17,322 bases of DNA from Gammaproteobacteria bacterium. Lineage in GTDB: Bacteria > Pseudomonadota > Gammaproteobacteria > DAOWEP01. The notes beneath the pieces are model-generated. The model was not told the DNA's origin. It saw only the letters and a list, made by a program, of their open reading frames with translations, and ran no database searches. The translations under genes and the position numbers were made by a program. Within the stretch, counting starts at the first letter, position 1; each line of letters starts with the position of its first letter. Where the stretch lies: the NCBI GenBank assembly GCA_030638455.1, contig DAOWEP010000185.1:1-17322 (forward strand), in the 5' to 3' direction. Shown in pieces: positions 15,267 through 17,322 of this stretch.

Positions 15267-15298
15267 CAAGGTACTTTTTCGCTCTACGAGTCCACTTT

Positions 15299-17322
15299 AT
15301 GAGTACGATAAAGAAATCAAAATCCAGCAATACACAAGACAAGGAACTGCGTTCACGGGTAAAGCTTTTCGGCAATCTGCTCGGCACAGTGTTGAAGGCG
15401 CAGGCTGGTGAAAATGTACTGGAAACAGTAGAAAAACTCAGGAAGGGTTATATTCGCTTACGTAAAGAGGAAAACCCGCGTCTGCAGGCAAAGCTGGACA
15501 GACTGATCCATAAACTGGACCCTGAGACCACTACACACGTATTGCGTGCGTTCAGTATTTACTTCAGCCTGGTCAACATTGCAGAAGAAACTTTTCGCCA
15601 TCAACAAAGACGCAAGCTGTGCCGCAAGACAGCTCCACCATGGACAGGTTCATTTAGCGAGACACTGACCGATTTTATGGTGCAGGACATTAGCAAAGAT
15701 CAGTTACAGGATTTATTAAACAGACTTTCCTATGCACCGGTATTCACCGCCCACCCGACCGAAGCCAAGCGTCGCACCATTCTTGAAACACTCAGGCGAA
15801 TTTATGTAACAAGCGAGAAGCTGCAAGACCCGCGACTGGGCAAGGACGAAAGACGTGAGATTAAACAGGAACTGGAAAACCAGATCCAGATTCTGTGGAA
15901 AACAGACGAGGTGCGCGTAAACCGCCCACAGGTACGTGATGAAATCCGCAATGGACTTTTTTACTTTAGAGAATCCCTGTTTGAAGCGGTACCGGCATTA
16001 TACCGAACACTTGAAAAGGCAATCCTGAAAAACTATGGAACGAACGAAGATGGGCAGCTCGCCGTCAAGGTGCCCAATTTTCTGAAATTCGGCTCATGGA
16101 TCGGCGGTGACCGTGATGGCAACCCCTATGTAAAACCAGAAACTACGGAACAGGCAGTTCGGCTTCAGGCACATGAAATTATTATTGAATACCTGAAACG
16201 TATTACCAGGCTAAGCCGTACTCTTACGTATTCCAGCCAACTGGTTAAGATTTCACCGGCACTGGAAGATAGCATGCAGCAAGATGACCAGATCAGCATG
16301 GCTACATTTGGTGACAAGCAGGATCGTTTTAGCCAGGAACCATACCGGCGCAAACTGTATATGATGCGCTTTCGGCTAGAACAAAACCTGAAAATTATAC
16401 GCAAACGACTCGATGGAAAGGTTATAGGAACATCCATATCTGCCTATGCAAACGAAAAAGATTTTCTGAATGACCTTTATCTGATTCGTGACTCATTGAT
16501 CGGGCATGGTGATAGCAATATTGCAGATGGCCAGCTTAAAGACCTGATTCGCATTGCTGAAACCTTTGGCTTCTTCCTGCTGCATCTCGACCTGAGACAG
16601 GAATCTACTCGACATACCCAGGCTGTTGATGAACTTTGCAAGGTACTGGGTTTGTCCGACAACTATTCTGAACTTGATGAATCTGCACGCATGCAGCTTT
16701 TGTCAGACAATCTAGCAGAAACCAATACTACCGAACTTGATCTCGATGGACTAAGCGATAACACCAAAGAGACTGTTCAGGTATTCAAGGTAATCGACAA
16801 GATGCGCAACGAGATAAGCCCACAGGTATTTGGCAATTATGTAATCTCAATGACGCACACGGCCAGTCATGTAATGGAGGCAATGTTTCTTGCGCACCTG
16901 ACGGGCCTTGCAGGTTATAACGGGGAGGAATGGTACTGTAATATCAACATATCTCCTCTGTTCGAAACGATTGAAGACCTGTCACATACCGATGAGGTTT
17001 TAACTACACTATTGCAGAACCCTGCATACCGGTCATTATTAAATGCATCCGATAACACCCAGGAAATCATGCTGGGGTATTCTGATTCCTGCAAGGACGG
17101 AGGTATTCTTGCTTCTACGTGGGGTCTGTACCAGGCACAAAAAAGGATCATTAAACTAACATCCAGCTTTGATGTTGGTTGCCGTTTGTTCCACGGTCGT
17201 GGTGGCACCATAGGCCGCGGCGGTGGCCCTACTCATGAGTCCATCATGGCGCAACCACCTAATACGGTACACGGACAAATCAAGTTTACCGAACAGGGCG
17301 AGGTGCTGTCCTACAAATACAG
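15299..17322 (+). CDS. ppc: Phosphoenolpyruvate carboxylase, N-terminal 674 residues (cut by window end)
   Basis: PEPC adds bicarbonate to phosphoenolpyruvate to give oxaloacetate, replenishing the TCA cycle. The frame is open from ATG at 15299 to the right edge. Motifs in order: VFTAHPTEAKRRTIL with the catalytic His at residue 152, FGSWIGGDRDGNPYV, FFLLHLDLRQES, GYSDSCKDGG (593-602) and FHGRGGTIGRGGGPTH (631-646), whose arginines and glycines form the active-site loop. Given the family length of about 880-930 residues, some 200-260 residues are missing at the C-terminus. The Ser-Cys in GYSDSCKDGG replaces the Asn seen in many enzymes (SDSNKDGG). The N-terminal Ser/Lys-rich 15 residues are not conserved. 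The ribosome binding site is poor (GAG eight bases upstream). Confidence 0.97.
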   Translation, partial: MSTIKKSKSSNTQDKELRSRVKLFGNLLGTVLKAQAGENVLETVEKLRKGYIRLRKEENPRLQAKLDRLIHKLDPETTTHVLRAFSIYFSLVNIAEETFRHQQRRKLCRKTAPPWTGSFSETLTDFMVQDISKDQLQDLLNRLSYAPVFTAHPTEAKRRTILETLRRIYVTSEKLQDPRLGKDERREIKQELENQIQILWKTDEVRVNRPQVRDEIRNGLFYFRESLFEAVPALYRTLEKAILKNYGTNEDGQLAVKVPNFLKFGSWIGGDRDGNPYVKPETTEQAVRLQAHEIIIEYLKRITRLSRTLTYSSQLVKISPALEDSMQQDDQISMATFGDKQDRFSQEPYRRKLYMMRFRLEQNLKIIRKRLDGKVIGTSISAYANEKDFLNDLYLIRDSLIGHGDSNIADGQLKDLIRIAETFGFFLLHLDLRQESTRHTQAVDELCKVLGLSDNYSELDESARMQLLSDNLAETNTTELDLDGLSDNTKETVQVFKVIDKMRNEISPQVFGNYVISMTHTASHVMEAMFLAHLTGLAGYNGEEWYCNINISPLFETIEDLSHTDEVLTTLLQNPAYRSLLNASDNTQEIMLGYSDSCKDGGILASTWGLYQAQKRIIKLTSSFDVGCRLFHGRGGTIGRGGGPTHESIMAQPPNTVHGQIKFTEQGEVLSYKY

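Larger units (their letters stand above)
14941..15298. promoter_or_regulatory. 358-base divergent intergenic region between pgi and ppc
   Basis: The pgi-proximal half (about 14941-15015) is very AT-rich. On the minus strand it holds a perfect TATAAT (plus 15007-15012) that could be the pgi -10; the -35 is unclear. The middle (15040-15150) shows short inverted repeats, for example CACTG-AA-CAGTG and ACTGTT with AACAGT in the region 15067-15092, which could be an operator but are short enough to be chance. The ppc promoter and leader occupy the right part. No gene, tRNA or mobile element is seen here. Confidence 0.5.

Noticed and set aside
1..17322. CRISPR arrays, rRNA or tRNA genes, integrases or intact insertion sequences.
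   Set aside because: No regularly spaced repeats, no cloverleaf or rRNA-like stretch, and no transposase or integrase motif was seen on either strand.

Overview
This window looks like part of a gammaproteobacterial chromosome. Ten consecutive genes on the minus strand (nnr, tsaE, amiB-type amidase, mutL, miaA, hfq, hflX, hflK, hflC, DUF2065) follow the order known from Escherichia coli and many other gammaproteobacteria, and queG sits divergently upstream as it does there. MutL is of the Pseudomonas type, with endonuclease motifs in its C-terminal half. The mid-range base composition and the TIGR02647-like and DUF6901-like small genes fit a non-enteric gammaproteobacterium. I cannot name a genus.

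Layout. Bases 2-121 hold the 3' end of a plus-strand gene whose tail resembles amylo-alpha-1,6-glucosidase (glycogen debranching-like) proteins; purA, which follows the DUF2065 gene in E. coli, is not there. Bases 139-10607 (minus strand, transcribed right to left) carry the nnr-to-DUF2065 block: metabolite repair (nnr), tRNA modification (tsaE, miaA), septal peptidoglycan cleavage (amiB), mismatch repair (mutL), RNA chaperone (hfq), ribosome-associated GTPase (hflX), and the HflK/HflC regulators of the FtsH protease. Bases 10662-13165 (plus strand) hold queG (queuosine synthesis) and then three little-characterised genes: a DUF123/GIY-YIG-like protein, a TIGR02647-like 81-residue protein, and an AT-rich, cysteine-containing 236-residue protein that I place tentatively in DUF6901. 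Bases 13285-14940 (minus) encode glucose-6-phosphate isomerase, and bases 15299-17322 (plus) encode the first 674 residues of phosphoenolpyruvate carboxylase, cut by the window end.

Most of the window is conserved housekeeping. I see no CRISPR array, rRNA, tRNA, integrase, transposase or intact mobile element. The parts most worth a second look are the AT-rich cysteine-motif gene at 12455-13165 with inverted repeats on both sides, two competing hairpins over the ribosome binding site of the TTG-started hflX, the structured leader of ppc, and the endonuclease-type MutL. Function calls rest on motifs and synteny recognised by eye; no database search was run.
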